Made by a program: the position numbers and the translations under genes
Assembly: GCA_039707465.1 (NCBI GenBank)
Contig: CM077644.1
Location: forward strand, 144,929,962-144,993,961
From: Rhabdophis nuchalis
Lineage: Eukaryota; Chordata; Lepidosauria; Squamata; Natricidae
Length of the DNA stretch: 64,000 nucleotides
Direction: 5' to 3'
The notes under the pieces: generated by a model
What the model was told of the DNA's origin: nothing
The model's database searches: none
The model's input: the letters and a program-made list of their open reading frames with translations, nothing else
Shown: positions 33,823 to 48,700 of the stretch, piece by piece
Numbering within the stretch: the stretch's first letter is position 1
Layout: each line of letters opens with the position of its first letter

Positions 33823-36070
33823 TGCAGCGGTTTTGTATTATTGAATTATTGATGCATCAGCTCTGGCTCAGGGAGAAATAAAAGGACACAATTATAGGAC
33901 ATAAACTGAAAAAAAACCTCTATTGATTTTGTTTTCAGAGGTGACTGTGAGGGTCTCTGTTGATCTGAAGGCTAGACAAGTCTACTGTAGTGTGCGCTGC
34001 CACTACGCTGCATTTGTTAGCATGGAAATAAATCTCACCAGCTCTCGGTTGGTAAGCTGTAATCTCTGGTAGGTCAGGAGCACTTGATTAGGAGACAATA
34101 GGATTTTGGTTTGTTCAGTTACATCTTATCATCTACTGTCAGAACATGGAACAGTGCTCTTGAGATAACCAATAGACCATAGTAACCACACATTTATAAA
34201 TACCTCTGTGTTTGAATGGGGCATAGAATCTTGCCCTGCACCAAATATAGAAATCTCAGTCCTATTCACTCCAGTCATAGCAGCTTGGGTAGGATCTTAG
34301 ATTACTTCATCCCTTTTAAGTTGAAGATGCCGGAGGCTGAACCTGGACAAAGGAGGCTTTTTTCTACTAGGTTTCTCCTTTGTTATGTGTGTTTACTATT
34401 TTACAGTTGCTCATTATTTCCTAGAAAACGGTAAAAACAGGCGGCTTTCAAAAGGAAGCACTGTTTAATGAGAGAGAAAAGGAGAATGTCACCTGCACAT
34501 GGATTTATGGTTCTGTTATCTTCATATGTATGGATACTTATAAAAAAGTAAACATTTTTAAAAGGTGTGATCTAAAAATATCATGGTTTTGTAGAACTTC
34601 TTTGCAGCTGGGTCTGAAATCCTATGCACGCGTAGGAAAGTTCAATTGTTAACTGTTCCATTTTGGAATAAATATGCCTTGGCTTAAGCTGCAAGCCAGT
34701 AAAATAAGCAAGCCAGAAGTATTTTTACAGGGCTGGGTCCAGTTTATCAGGTGCAGAAAGCATTTCCCTGAGTGGGAAGTGGGGAAAAATGCCAGTTGGG
34801 CTTTCTCTCTGAAGCCCGTTTCCCAGTTCTCTTAGGCTTCTTAAGAAAGGAGTAAAGAGAATGAACTAGCGCCTACTGTTGCAGGATCAGAAACATTTTA
34901 CTTAATAGAAACAGCTTTTCTAACTACCAACACAGATTATGAATTCAACATCAATATTCCCAGTACAACGTACTCCCTCATGAGCTACAATTACAAACAA
35001 GTCATTGACGGTTCTCAGTCCTCTGTAAACAATCAATTGAATGTCTTATTAAAAATTAGATGCCACTAACTTAATTGCCTCAGTTCTTTGATTTTTAAAC
35101 TGCAGTTTTATACCACACACCTTGTAGTAAACTCTGCTATAATCTCGCTTCCAAACATACATGAGACTGCACTGTCAGCAATAAAGTGCATTGAGCCATA
35201 GACCACTTCTTAAAGCATTATAGCTTAACTGGAATTGACCACTAATCCGTTTAAGTTTATAACTGGGCTGGATGATAATCTGGTACATCTTGTTTAACAT
35301 ATATCTTGTTAAAAGAAAATCAAACTACTCTTTGAAAAGTTTTATAAAGAGAAATATGTGTAGTACAAAATAAAAAAAATATTTTATTTTAAATGCAGAG
35401 ATTTTGCTGATTTATTTTTTCCTGATGCATTATGGAAGGTGGCAAGCCACAAGTGTCTTCAATTAACTGCACAATGAAGAGAAATTCCTTGAATGTTCTG
35501 CAAGTTGTTGGTGTGTGAGAGATGGGAGCCAGGGATACTGCATATGCCTCCAAAATTCAGTTTATATGAACCTGGCTTTATTAGTACTATTTATAACTCC
35601 AGCCTACCATAGAAAGTTTAAGCTGCACGAAGGTTAATAATAGACCAATGTCAACCAAATATAATGTGTGCATGTAAGTGTGGCTTGTCTGTTTATAAAA
35701 TATGGTTCACCTTGTAGGAATTTTGACAAGATTCTGGGCATTAGGGAGAAGGAATGTAAGGTACAGTGTGAGAAGGACCAAAGAGACAGATGATAGCTCT
35801 CCAGTCTTTAAGAACCAAGCTGTCTTAATAAATAAGTCTGGACTGCTATATCGACATTTATTCAGTTGTGTTGGCTAGAGATTATGACAGTGGAGGCCCA
35901 ATATGTTTATAGGTGACCAGATTGGAGAAGAATAGTGTATTATCACTCTCTTTTATAGCAACCACCTGCTTTCCATGTCCTGATCACAGGTAAATTGTGT
36001 GATTTTAGATTATTCACCTTGTTCAAACTATCCACTGCTTTAAAGAACCAGTTAAATCTACAACTACATT

Positions 36071-36076
36071 TTTATT
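36071..36076 (-). terminator. Candidate POLR1E poly(A) signal
   Basis: TTTATT on the + strand, read AATAAA on the - strand, about 490 nt past the POLR1E stop. Variant ATTAAA-like hexamers occur nearer, around 36262. No transcript evidence. Confidence 0.35.
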
Positions 36077-36567
36077 TTAAAAAAATACAGTAAGCTAAAA
36101 AGCTGAAAAGAGCCTAGAAATTAACCCAAAAGCTGTAGAACAAATAGTTGGGAATGTTACAACAAAATACATAATTAAATAAAAACGATTAACCACAGAT
36201 TTTTTTTTAAAAAAAAATTAGTATTACCAAAAACATAAGGAACATTTTAAACATTAAAATATTTAATGTTAATGTTAAATATTGTACATATTCAGCCATG
36301 CTCACATTTTAACTGTTTTACATGGATGGAGGAAACTATTCCTTATATGGCTGTTTTGAACCAAGATGCCCAATGTTCAAATATCACAAATGACAACATA
36401 GCACTTCAACAAAAGTGCAGATCTCTGATAAACTACCTCAAGAGAGAAACAAAAATGTATAAACTACAGGTACAAATCTCTCCACTCCTTTCAGGATAAA
36501 TGGTAGCTCTGCTCAGATGATCCATAATTTGTCCAGCTTATTTTAAGTCCTAGAGGAAAAAGCATTC

Positions 36568-36715
36568 TTAAATTAGTTTGCGTTTCCTGCTGCGTGCAGG
36601 TAACTTCTGTGCAGGTAAAGGCAAGCATAAGGTCCCTAATTTGTGTTCTTCAAATCCAGAGAGGTTTTTGCTTTTGCTGATCTTCAATCTCATAGCCTTG
36701 GCAATGTCAAGTATT
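36568..36715 (-). CDS. POLR1E: POLR1E terminal coding exon 12
   Basis: Acceptor tttaatgcag. It reads [18 protein letters not shown], then [18 protein letters not shown] and the basic tail ARSRKRKLI before TAA at 36570-36568. It matches the human C-terminal plan ([21 protein letters not shown]). No long open frame marks this exon; it was found by extending exon 11. Confidence 0.93.
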
Positions 36716-39700
36716 CTGCATTAAAAGAGAAAATGTCAGTTATAAAGATTGTTCTGCTCAAAGAGTGCCTTCTTTCTTCTTCTAGCAGTCTTCTCTTTAC
36801 AGTTTGTGACTTTGGCTTTTTCCTGTTCCTTTCCCTCCTTTGGCTGTCAGATTACAACCATAACTTACATTCTAAGCTCCTTAGGCTAAAAAATTGGGGC
36901 TTTTGATGATGCCAGCAAACTTCTTCCCGCAAAGTAAGGCAACATGCTGATTGAATCAAGAGCCTATCACGCTTGAAGAAAAGCCAAGCCTCAAGCCAGC
37001 CTTTCTAACTAGAGGCTTCCTGATGAATTGGACGGTAAGCCTCATCTGATGGGAGTTGTAGTTCAACACAGCTGGAGATTGGAGAAGACTTGCCAGAAGC
37101 AACAACATCCTACCCAAAACATTTCTGAAAAATGGAAAACAAATGTCCTGTATTCCTTTAATGTAGTAAAAAAAAATTACCACCAGCATCTTATTTTTGC
37201 TTTTTGTTTTTGCACTGGACAGAATTACATCATTTCCCCCATAATTCACCATTGACCTCTTGCATGAATACAGGTAGTCCTCGAGTTATGACCATAAAGG
37301 AGCATAACACAGGTTGGTCATAAAGTGGGCTGACTGATCTGATTTTACGATTATTATTTTTTTACAGTGGTCATTCAGTGTTTTCCTATGAAGTGGTAAA
37401 ACCAGAAGCAAATGCTGCCTTGGGGCAAAACTGTCATGAAATGTGGCCACTGCAAATGGTTGCAAATATGGCCTGGTTGCCAAGCGCCTGAAGTGCAGCC
37501 ATATGACTACGGGGTGGGCCCAACTGTTGGAACTTCAAATCTGGGTTGTAACTACCCCCAGACATGGGAACTTTGAATGGTCAAGGACTACCTGAATGGA
37601 TAGGTGAAGCAACATGGTACTTTTTTCATCACCTGAGAGACAGGAGAGGTTGACTAAGCCTGGTTGAACTGAAATTACTGGTAGAGGGTAAATATTTCAC
37701 AACTGCAGTCAGTCACTGACCATTTTTCATACCCCAAATCAGGACTTTAGCCTGTTCAACTACATCTAGGATTTATATTGTTCACCCTCTCACTCATTCT
37801 CTTTTGAACAACATTTTCAGTCAGTTTTCAGCATACTTTATAGTCTCAAGAGTACTTCCTCTTTGCACTCTGCCAAGCAGCTTATTGGAAGCATTTACTT
37901 TATGACAGTCAAATCAATAACCAACTAGCAGGTCATAAAGGCCATTTCACTCGATTACAAACACTAAAAGGGTTGAGCATAAAATAGGATGCAGTCAAAT
38001 GTAAGGCAAAGTTATTGGCAAGGGAGTTCTGTCTGTCAGATGTGAAGGGGGAAGGTATAGGTAGACTTTGTTTAGTGACCACAATTGGAACCAGCAACTT
38101 AAGTCATTAGGCAAAGTGGTCGCCAAGTGAAACAGCAACTAATGATGTTACATCAGCTTTCCTTTGCTTAACAACCACCCAAAAGTTGTAAATGCAACGA
38201 TTGGCTGTAAAGTGACTGAATTGCAACTGCAAATGGCCCTTAAACAAGGCAGTCACTAAACAAAGACTACCTGTATGGCAATATGGCAATAGGAATGTAA
38301 TCTGCATGCATTCAGCAGTTGTAGGGAGGGAGGGAGGGAGTCAAGAGAACGATCAGTCTGGAGTCATTATACTCCCATAACGGTCTTAGGTCCAACCCTT
38401 TTCCATTTCCCTTGACTCTCAATTTAGTGCTAATTTAGTGTTGGTTGTTAATTGTCTAGATTATTATGTATACTGTAGGCATGAGCAATAAGTCATCTTA
38501 ATTGGAACTTAATGTGTGAGACCAATAGCAGCCCTCTTTAATTATCTCTATAGCCACATATTACCAATTAGCATTCTTGATTATCTTTCCTAGCAATGTA
38601 TGTGCTTTGTTGGTGTTAAAGACGTGATCTGGGATTTGACGTGGCTTTAAAGGGAAGTTTAAAGGGAAGGGTAATTCATTACTGAGACTTTGGGTGCTGA
38701 TGCTGGATAACCAGTTGTAATAGATTGGTTATCCAGCATCAGAAGTAAGGGGCCCCTTGTCCTACCATGCAATCAATATTGGCTCATAGGAAAAACGTAG
38801 CACACTGATCTTGCTAAAGTAAAATGTGTTTCAGTCAGAAATTCAAAGGATTACTTTCTAAGAGTTATATGACTAAAGGTGGGATGTACGCAGCATCAGA
38901 GTACAGTGATCCCTCGTTTTTCGCGGTTAATGGGGACTGGAACCTTCCGCGAAAACTGAAAAACCGCGAAGTAGGATTCGCACCAGAAACTTGAGTTGGT
39001 GGACATCATTTAAAGCAAGCACTAGGAGGCGCTTGTCTCCTACCGACGCATTTTTCCCCCCTGTATTTTTGAAAAACCCGCGAAGCACTGAAGCCGCGAA
39101 ACATGAAGCCACGAAAAACGAGGGATCACTGTATTATTTTATTTTTCTTCCAGGAATGAATGTTACCCCCTCATGTAGAAGAAAACAGAATTTGTACTAA
39201 AGGATATCTTAGTTAGGGTCCATACTTGCCATCTGTCCTGCACAGCCCATGTTTGCTTCCTCTAGTTCAATTTATAATCACACTTAATCTGCTCCATTTC
39301 AAGATACTGAAATGAACCAGCTGTTTTGGCCTCTCCTATTCTTTGCCTTGTTATCTGTCTACTCTGGTGTTCCAGAAACAATATATACAAGACCAAGCAA
39401 CTATTTAAAACATTCATTTGTTGAACTTATGAATTGGGATGGCGGGGGGGGGGAGAGAATTTTTTCCCATTTAAGGGAGAAATGTCAGCCGGATTCCTAG
39501 GAATGTTAATTACAACTCCTATAATCCCCAACCAAATGACTGCAGAACCTATTGAATGAAAGATATGAGCACTGTAGTCTAGGACATTTGGGAGGCTAGT
39601 TCCAAAATAACTGGGGAGTATACGGTTTTATAGGCACACCTCAAAAGCCAGTGGAGCCCCTGAAGTTCTTAGCCCATTAGTAAGAGAATAGATTTAAAAA

Positions 39701-42700
39701 ATACAATTGTGCTGTTAAACATACTTGTTCTCACGTAGTTTCAGATCTCGCTGCAAGACTGTCAGATTTGTTTGAAAACGGTTAATGTGCAAAGCCAGGG
39801 CTATCGCATATGCTGTTATCTTAACTTTCATTGAAGCTGAAATTAGATTTTGTATCCTGAAATACAAAATGAGAGGGGAAAAAAGGATAAGAAACCCATG
39901 ATACAAAAACTATGCAACTTTGCTGCTGCCTATTCTTTCCACATCCTCCTAGAAAGCAGCAAAATAAAAAGTCAACAGTTTCCCGTATTCCACACAGTAT
40001 TTTGTCCCAGGAGAATACAAATTCAACTGTCTGTATAATGTAAGCATCTCTGTTTTAGATGCTTCATTTAGTATTATTATTCTTTAATTGCAATCTATGA
40101 GTGGATTACCTATAGATGTGGACTTTGCATGGACAAGTAAAATGTAATCTAGGACTCATACAAAATGTACAGCATGTTCCTTAACGTCAGTGGTGACTCT
40201 TAGAAAATGGCTGGACCAGTCAGTCCCTGCAGTTTCCTTGGCTACATCTGGGGAGTGGTTTGCTATTGCTTACGCCTTAGGGCTGAAAGAGAGTGGCCCA
40301 AAGTCACTCAGCTACTTTTATGTCCAAGGCAGGACCAGAACCACATGATCCCCCTCGTTTCTAGCCTGGTGCCTTTAACTACTTCAACCAGGAAGCTCTT
40401 AAGATTTCCAATAGTTACGGAATGGAGCTTTAAAGTTCTGCACAAAATCTTCATGCCTAACTATCATGATTTTTTGCCTAACAATGATCATTTACACATC
40501 CCATAACTCTTTAACGATACACTCAGAAAAGCCCAATTTAAAACAGCACAAAACTATTTTTGTCAAAAAATAAGGCAAGGGAAAGGGAATAAGACATTTA
40601 TTGCTTATCATTTTATACAATCTTTTTTTTCTTAAAATAGGAGAGGAAGTTGCTTAGTAAAAACAGACATAATCTTAATCCTGAACCTTGACAGGGCAGA
40701 GCTGGGAGATGGGACTCCTGAATAATGTTTCCCAATACAGTGCTTTAATGTTAAAAGATCTCCCTTCCACAGGATTCTTAAAAACACATTAGACACAAAA
40801 AGAAAAATAGCAAAAATTATATAAATTGTTGTTTATTCTCAGTGTTTCCTTATATTCTCTTTTTTTAAGAACAAACATCTGTACGTTACAGTTAATTGCA
40901 ACTGCAAAAGATTTCTGAGCAGTTTCTTGGCACGATCCTCCTGTATGAAATATATTTGAAATAAAGAAACACATCTGCTTTCTATTGTTTTCAAGAATTT
41001 TTTCATGCTACTTCTGATCCCCTTTTAGGCAATGCTGTATGATTTAATAAGTCTCCAAAGAATAATAAAGCAATTTATTTTTACTTATACATTTTACTAG
41101 CCTTGAAATCAAAGGTCTGAGGTTTTTTTACCTGCCATTGCCATAAGACAGTGCTGTGAAAGTTTTCACAAGCTTATTGCTGATGATGTCTGGACAAGTG
41201 GGGCCCATGGCATCTACAATTGGAAATAAAAAAGTTAGTGTTCTAAAATTCTCTTAATGTCCAATCTAAATAAGAATCAGAATGGCCAGAGGAGTCTGCA
41301 TTCTACAAAGTTGAGATATTATAAACAAAGCGAATACTGGACATAGAAAACATACAGAATACAAAATCTTAATATCAAATTTCATTTTAAAAACAACAAA
41401 TTACCAAACATAGCTGAGATTACAGCACATTGGTATGACTGCAAAGAGCAGAATGGAGTTCAGTAGAATCGAGGGGGAAGAGAACAAAATCCATTGCCCT
41501 CTTCACAATTAAAGGATGCATCACCTATACATTTTAAAGAAATCTAGAACAGAGATCGCCAACCTTGGCAACTTTAAGCCTGGAGGACTTCAACTCCCAG
41601 AATTCAAAGTTGGCTGAGGAATTCTGGGAGTTGAAGTCCACCAGGCTTAAAAGTTGCCAATATTGGAGACCCCGATCTAGAAGATGTAATAAAATGCCTG
41701 AAAATTATACAAATCAAATTACATTAGCCTTTCTCCATTTGGAATACTTGAAGTGATATGGCCTCCATTTCCAGCTAACTGACATTTCTAAGAATCAAAC
41801 TTCAGTACATATGGAAGGCAAAAATAACCACCTGAGCACTTCCCTTTTCTGGTTTAATTCAAGGATTAGGCACTCTTCCATAATGACAGCCAAGATGGTG
41901 CAGTAGTTAAGGTTTCGGACTAGGATTGGGAAATCCTGGTTCAAATCCTCTTCACCTAGGGAAGACTAATGGCTGTCTCTATCCACTCTACCTCACAAAT
42001 TTGTTGTGGAGAGAAGCAGGAAGAGGAACATTATGTACAACTGAGCTCCTGGAGGACATGCAGTATATATTTTTCGGAGTATAAGATGCACCAAGGTTTT
42101 GAAGAGGCAAATTTTATAAAAAGTAGTAGGTAGATAGAGGGATAGAGAGGGAGAGAAAGAGAAATACAATAGGTAGGTTGGTAGAGAGAGTAGGTAGGTA
42201 GGTAGGTAGGTAAAGGGATAGAGAGAGAGAGAGAAATAGAGATAGATAGAGAAATACAGTAGGGAGGGAGTGAGTGAGTGTGTGCAGGTAGGTAGGTAGA
42301 GGGATAGAGAGGGAGAAATAGAGAAAGAGAAATACAGTAGGTAGGGAGGGAAGAGAGAGTGTGTGTAGGTAGGTAGATGTTTCCATGTGTATTTATCCAT
42401 GTCCTGGAGAAGGAAATTGCTGACAAACTTTAAGACTTTGTTTCTGCTGGCACAGCAGAATAATTAAATGTAATTCTCATCAGTTAAAGAGCTTTCCAAA
42501 AGAAAAAAAAAACATTTTTGCACTCTGCAAACCTCCGAAAAACGGCCCGTGTTTCACGAAAACGGCCCTGTTTCCCCCCCCCCCCAAATAAAAGGCATGA
42601 ATAGCCTTGGAGGGGTTTGCAGAGTGCTCCTGGGGTGCAACCCCCCCAGAAAAGAGCAAAAATGGCCAGTTTTTCACCAAAAAATTTCATGTATAACCTT

Positions 42701-45700
42701 ATGGAGGCTTATAGAATGCTGCTGGGGGTTGGGGGGGGGGGCAGAAAATGGCCCATATTTTTGCTCATTTTTGCCCTCCACAGCCTCCAGGTGCTCTCTG
42801 CAAAGCCTCCATAAGGCTATGCACTTGGTGAAGGGGGTGGGGTTTCAGGAGGCAAAACATGCTGTATTTGATATATAAGAAGCACCCAGATTTTCTGCCT
42901 ATTTTTTGAGGAAAAAAGGTGTGCCTTATACTCCGGAAAATACGGTAAGTAAAACAAATAATCAAAAATATACTTGGTATTAGAGAGGGAAAAGATCCTT
43001 ACGTTTCTTTTTAATGACCTTTTGTGAAGTCAGCTTGACAAGACAGTCAAGAAACCAGAGGCAACGTGCTTTGTGATCGTAACTCTTCTTATCCAAAGGC
43101 ATGGATTTAAGCCCGTCCAAGACAAAGGAACAATAGCTAAGCAAGATATAAAAGATTTATCTTACATTTCGAAAAGCAGTTAGGAAGTAGCTGGCAAGAG
43201 CTGCAATTTCAGCTGCTGTTAAGCTGACAAAATTCTGGATGGATTGAAAGCAATCAAGTTCATATTAACAGAAATCATCTCCCTTTCAATGGAAAACAGC
43301 ACAATTTACTATTATCTGCTTCAGTGTAGTTTTTGCTCAGATTTAAACAGGTGGATCCTACACCTGTGTTTCTGGGTTTAGAAGTATTGTAACAGTAGAT
43401 GTATGTTCTTCTTTTTCGTTTTCTTCTCTTTGCAGCTCAGACACAACCTTCTTTTTGACACAATTCCTTCTTTTATACATTTTCAAGTGTACATCCCATC
43501 CCTACCCTCACATAAAGGCATGTTCGCCACCTCCCAAAAATTAAAAGCTGAGAAGTGGTTGATTTGTTTTGTATACAGTAGGACCCGTGTTCAGTCTCTG
43601 ACATCTACAGGTAGTCCTCGAATTATGACCATAATTAAGCCCAAAATTTATGTTGCTAAGTGAGAAATTTCTTAAGTGAGTTTCGCCCCATTTTATGACT
43701 TTTCTTGTCACATTTGTTAACTCAATCACTGCAGTCGTTAAATTAATAACCTGGTTGCTAAGTGAAACTGGTTTCTCCCATTGACTTTGCTTGTCAGAAG
43801 ATTGCAAAAGATGTGACCCCTGGACACTGCAACCGTCATAAGGATGAGTCAGCTATCAAGCATCTGAATATAAATCATGTGACCATGGGGATGCTGCAGG
43901 CGTCCTAAGTGTGAAAAATGGCCATGTCACTTTTTTCCAGTACTGTTGTAACTTCGGACAATCACCAAATAAACTGTTGTAAGTTGAGGACTACCTGGAG
44001 AGGAAAGACTGGCTGGAAAGAGGTCCATCTGAAATTGTGGAGAATTCTTTCCATTCAGAGAGCAGACAATACTGAGCTAAATGCTCTTATTTTGGATACA
44101 GGCAACCTCTTACTTTCCTAAAAACAACCCGCCTAGAAAGGACGATTATGCATATGCTGAATTTCAGATGATATATGATACCACAAGAATAAAATCATTA
44201 AAATCTTAGAGAAGTGTTTTCCTGTACATTTTCTTTTAACTCGGGGCAGACACATTGTCAAAGTGGAAGACCTTAGAACAGTGTTTCTCAACTGTGGCAA
44301 CTTGAAGATGTCTGGACTTCAACTCCCAGAATTTCCCCAGCCAGTGAATGCTGGCTGGGGAATTCTGGGAATTGAAGTCTGGACATCTTCAAGTTGCCAC
44401 TGTTGAGAAACACTGCCTTAGAAACATTTCTTACATTAATTCCACAAAACAATATCACAAAAGATAAATCGTATATGCCATTTTGAGAAAGCAACAGAAG
44501 ATTTTGCTTCAGATTCTAATGACTATTCACATGTGAAGTTTCACCCATCACTTGATATTTCAGTCTTTGGTTCCTTCTTTACCAAATGAACTGCTAACTA
44601 CAGTTGTGTTTTAAATCATGTAGGCTGTATCAATAATACTTAGCCTGAATTGTATTTGGAGGGTCTTTACCTTTTCTCTTCAGTCATCTTGAGAATGTCA
44701 GCTGCGGTTATATTCATGAAAACTGCAGCTGGAGCCTGAAGTGCCTCATATTCAGCAGGTGAAATGACTGGAGATACGTTTAGGATGTTTTAGACAAATA
44801 TTTCTTACTCATCAATATAAAGCAGAGGTTTACACACTAGAGGATTGAGGCTGGATGCTCTTAAGGATAAAAGAACAATCAGCTTCTGATTAAAAGAGGT
44901 GGGGGGGGGGACACCTCACTATTTGAATAGTCCACAACTGATGATCATAACTGAGCCCAGAGATGTAAGTCATCGTAGTTAAGTTCACATGACTGCACTT
45001 AAATTTTATGACTTTCATGGCAGATGTTAAGCAAACACCACCACTGTCAAGCAAATACAGCTGTTAAGGAAATCTGTTCTATCCAAAGGGCATAAAACAG
45101 GAAATAAATACCAGAAACCAGCAAAAAAAAAAAAGGCAGTCATGTGACTGTGGGACAATGCAAATGGCTGTAAAGGTGAGCTGGTTGCTAAGCGCCCAAT
45201 ATGCACTCATGTGACTACAGAGTATATGTTTGCAACCATTAGACCTTTGCAACCATAGTGTATGGTTCCCCTCTGGAACGACCTGCCCCCTGAACTCCGT
45301 ACCACCACAGACCTCCGCCTTTTCCGCCGGCGTCTAAAAACGCATTTATTCCAACAAGCCGGCCTAGGATAAACAACCCGATCTGGACTTTTTAGTTATA
45401 AATTTTAATTAGAGAATTTTAAGATGTTTTGGCACGGGGTAATTTAATTTAATTGGATTTTAATAATTGATCTATTCATGTACGTTGTGTTTTAATTTAC
45501 CTGTGCGCCGCCCTGGGTCATTTTGTAGGAGAAGGGCGGGGTATAAATTTAATAAAATAAAAAATAAAATAAATATGTACCTTTTGGGGTCCATCATAAC
45601 TTCAACAATCTGCTAAATGATTTATTTATTTATTTATTATTCAAATTTATAAGCTGCACCCATCTCACCACATAGGAACAACCTTCCCTCCCGACATTAG

Positions 45701-48700
45701 AACAACTACGGACCTCCGCTCCTTCCGTCAGAAATTAAAAACTCACTTTTTCTGCTTGGCCGGCCTAGGTTAGTCTCTACCTCAGGGGTTAGGGAATGTT
45801 AATTTTAAAATGGGGATTTTAGTGCAGGGACAGTTGATTTAATTTGTTTTTATTGTATTTATTTATGTATATATTTTATGTTGTTTTAATTTTCCCTGTG
45901 CACCGCTCCGAGTCCCCCTGGAAAAATAAAATCTATCTATCTATCTATCTAGGGACTTGGGGAGGCGCACAGGGAATATAAAAATATAGATATACAAATA
46001 TACAAAAATAAAACATTCTTAAAACTAAATTAAATTAACCCACCCTGCGCTAAAACCCATATTAAAACCCTTGAATTAAAACTTTGGTAACTAAAAGCAG
46101 TACGGTGTTCGAGTAAGATCATGCCAGGCCGGCTTGTTGGAAGTGCGTTTTTAACCGCTGGCGGAACAGGCGGAGGTCCGAGATGACACGGAGGTCAGGG
46201 GGAAGAGCGTTCCAGAGTGTTGGGCCCATCACAGAGAAGGCTCTTCCCCTGGTTGTCGCCAACCGGCATTGCCTGGCATTGATCCTAAACTGAGGATTAC
46301 CTGTGTTGAGACTGCACAGTTACCTTTGTTACATTAATCTGCATCAAAGCGCTTTCTGCTGGATTAATTAAAACATATTTTCCTCCATAGCACAGCAGAG
46401 CTTTGATCTACTTAAATCAAAAGGAAAGAAACTAAACAATGATCTGAACTGCACAAATGCTTTCCTGACCTTCTCCAGCTTGGAATCCTCCAAATTTGTT
46501 GGGCATACAACTTCCAGAACTCCGAGTTGTAATAACAAACATCTCACAGTGCCATCAGTCTGCTGAACACTTAATTCCCACAGCACTGTCTCATTTTTCA
46601 TCTTTCCTGTCTTCTACTATTGCTTTCTTATGATTTATCAATTGTTGTTTGTAACTTATGATTAATGATTCTAACTATGATTATGACCCAGGATGACCTA
46701 TTATTTGCTGTTTTTATATATACATCGTGAGCTTATGAATTGGAAATTCCTTGTGTGCCCGATCACACTTAGCCAATAAAGAATTCTCTTCTCTCTCCTC
46801 TCTTCTTTCTTGTATCCTTTTCCTATATCAGAAATTATAGGGTTAGGGACAAGGGTAGGATTCAGCCAGTTCGGACCGATTCAGGCGAAATGGTACCTCC
46901 ATCGATCAGCTGAGAGCGAACTGATTCGCTTCAACAATCAGGTGGGCCCGCCTGCCCACTTCTGTGCTATACTGACCTATATTTCCTTTGTTTGAAGCCC
47001 AGATTATAGGCGCGGCAGAGCGGATTGCCGCCCCTCAGCTGTTTCACTCACCGGGGCTGCAGTAGAAGGTAAGTTTTGAGTTCTTTTCAAACCCACTACA
47101 GGTGCGCGAAGCATGTGCTCAGCAAACCAGTTGTTACACCAATTGAATCCCACCACTGGTTAGGGAAGACTGCTCAACGTGTTCTTAGTATCTCAGCAAG
47201 ATTTAAGACGATAACATACATTCAGGAGAGAAGGTTTTAGAATGAATGTGTCAGTGATGTAGCAAATATAGAATACTGTCAGGTCAGATTTTTTGGGAAG
47301 TGAAGAAAACATCACCTTTCTTGTCCACGTTTGCTCTGTGACTATGATAAAATTCTCTCCCCCTTTCTTGTGTAGGATAAGATTTTCCAAAGGCATTTTA
47401 TGAGTAAGGTAACAATTCTTGGCAATTGTTTCCTTTCCCTAACTCACTACACACATGATTTTTAGATGCTGTTTAGATACAACACATTCACAATAGAACT
47501 CATGGCCTCTCTTTTCCATATGTTCTTTAACAATGAGGGGCATACATTTTCTTTAATAGTCACGTTAAGGCCCATTCTCAAACTTCATTCTGCTCATAAA
47601 GGATACTGTCTTCAAATTTATAGACGTCCTCTGGATTTTTAGCATCTTCATGGCAGGGAGGAAGAACCAAGGAGACATCAGTTTTCTCATCTGCTGCTGC
47701 ATCATGAACCAATGCTTTGAAAACAAATAAAAAATGAAATATTTTATTTATTTATTTAACAGGATGCTTATTTGAAAAAAGTTAATGCCACAATCTTTAG
47801 AGTCTTTCTCAACTTTCTCTGTATGTGTTGGAAGATAGTTCCCATCATTTTTAGACTGCCTTACTGCCTTAGACATTCAGAAAACAGTTTAGGGCAAACT
47901 ACTCCAATTAAAGAACTGAAACAAAGGTAAAGTAAAATAATATAAAATAACATAAATGTACAAGATGCTTACTCAACAACACCTAAGAATATTGGCAACA
48001 TATTAGTTGGAAGAAAGGATGTAAATAAAAATATATAAATAAATAAAACTGTACAAATTCTTTTCAGAAAGGGAAGAGGAAAGAATTTGGGGTTTTCCTA
48101 AAGAGTGAAAGAGAGAATGTCAGGTACAATTTTGCTAGAATGAAAATTCTGAAATGACAGTAAGGGATACAAGATCTGCATATTATCAATTTCTATGCTT
48201 TGTTAGATAATCACCAATGTTGGTTGGAGGACTCTAAAATGAGAGCTACAATCTAACACATGGAGAAATAGCCCAGTTTGGAAAAGCACAGAAGAAGTTA
48301 AAGTTAAATAAAGATATGCAATTCAGCCACTTATAAACTGAAGATACAAAGGATTTTATTGTAAGTATTTATCTTTGAAAAGATGTGGTAGTTGCAGGGG
48401 TGTTGTAAGATACCAGAGTGTGAGGCATAATGAGGGATAATCTAACCTGTAGTTTTAAAAGAACCAACAAGAAATAGGAAATTGAAAGATGTTAAAATAT
48501 TTTACACTGAATTACACTGGAGTATTTTTTTTAAAAAGTAAGCAGCAATACTGACCCGTTTAACAAAAAATTAAAACAATAGCAAATATCTGAAATGGTC
48601 AAGCAATATAGAGAATCTTTTAAACATTTAGAAATGAGTCACATTAGTTCAAATAATGGAAAGAAAATTATTTGTGGGCTGCACAGTTGAGAATCATATG

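Larger units (their letters stand above)
30801..36567. other. Convergent spacer FBXO10-POLR1E with both 3' UTRs
   Basis: Holds the hAT cluster 31820-32768, MITE pieces at 33154 and 33521, and AT-rich unique sequence from 33823 to 36567. No further gene seen. Confidence 0.7.
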
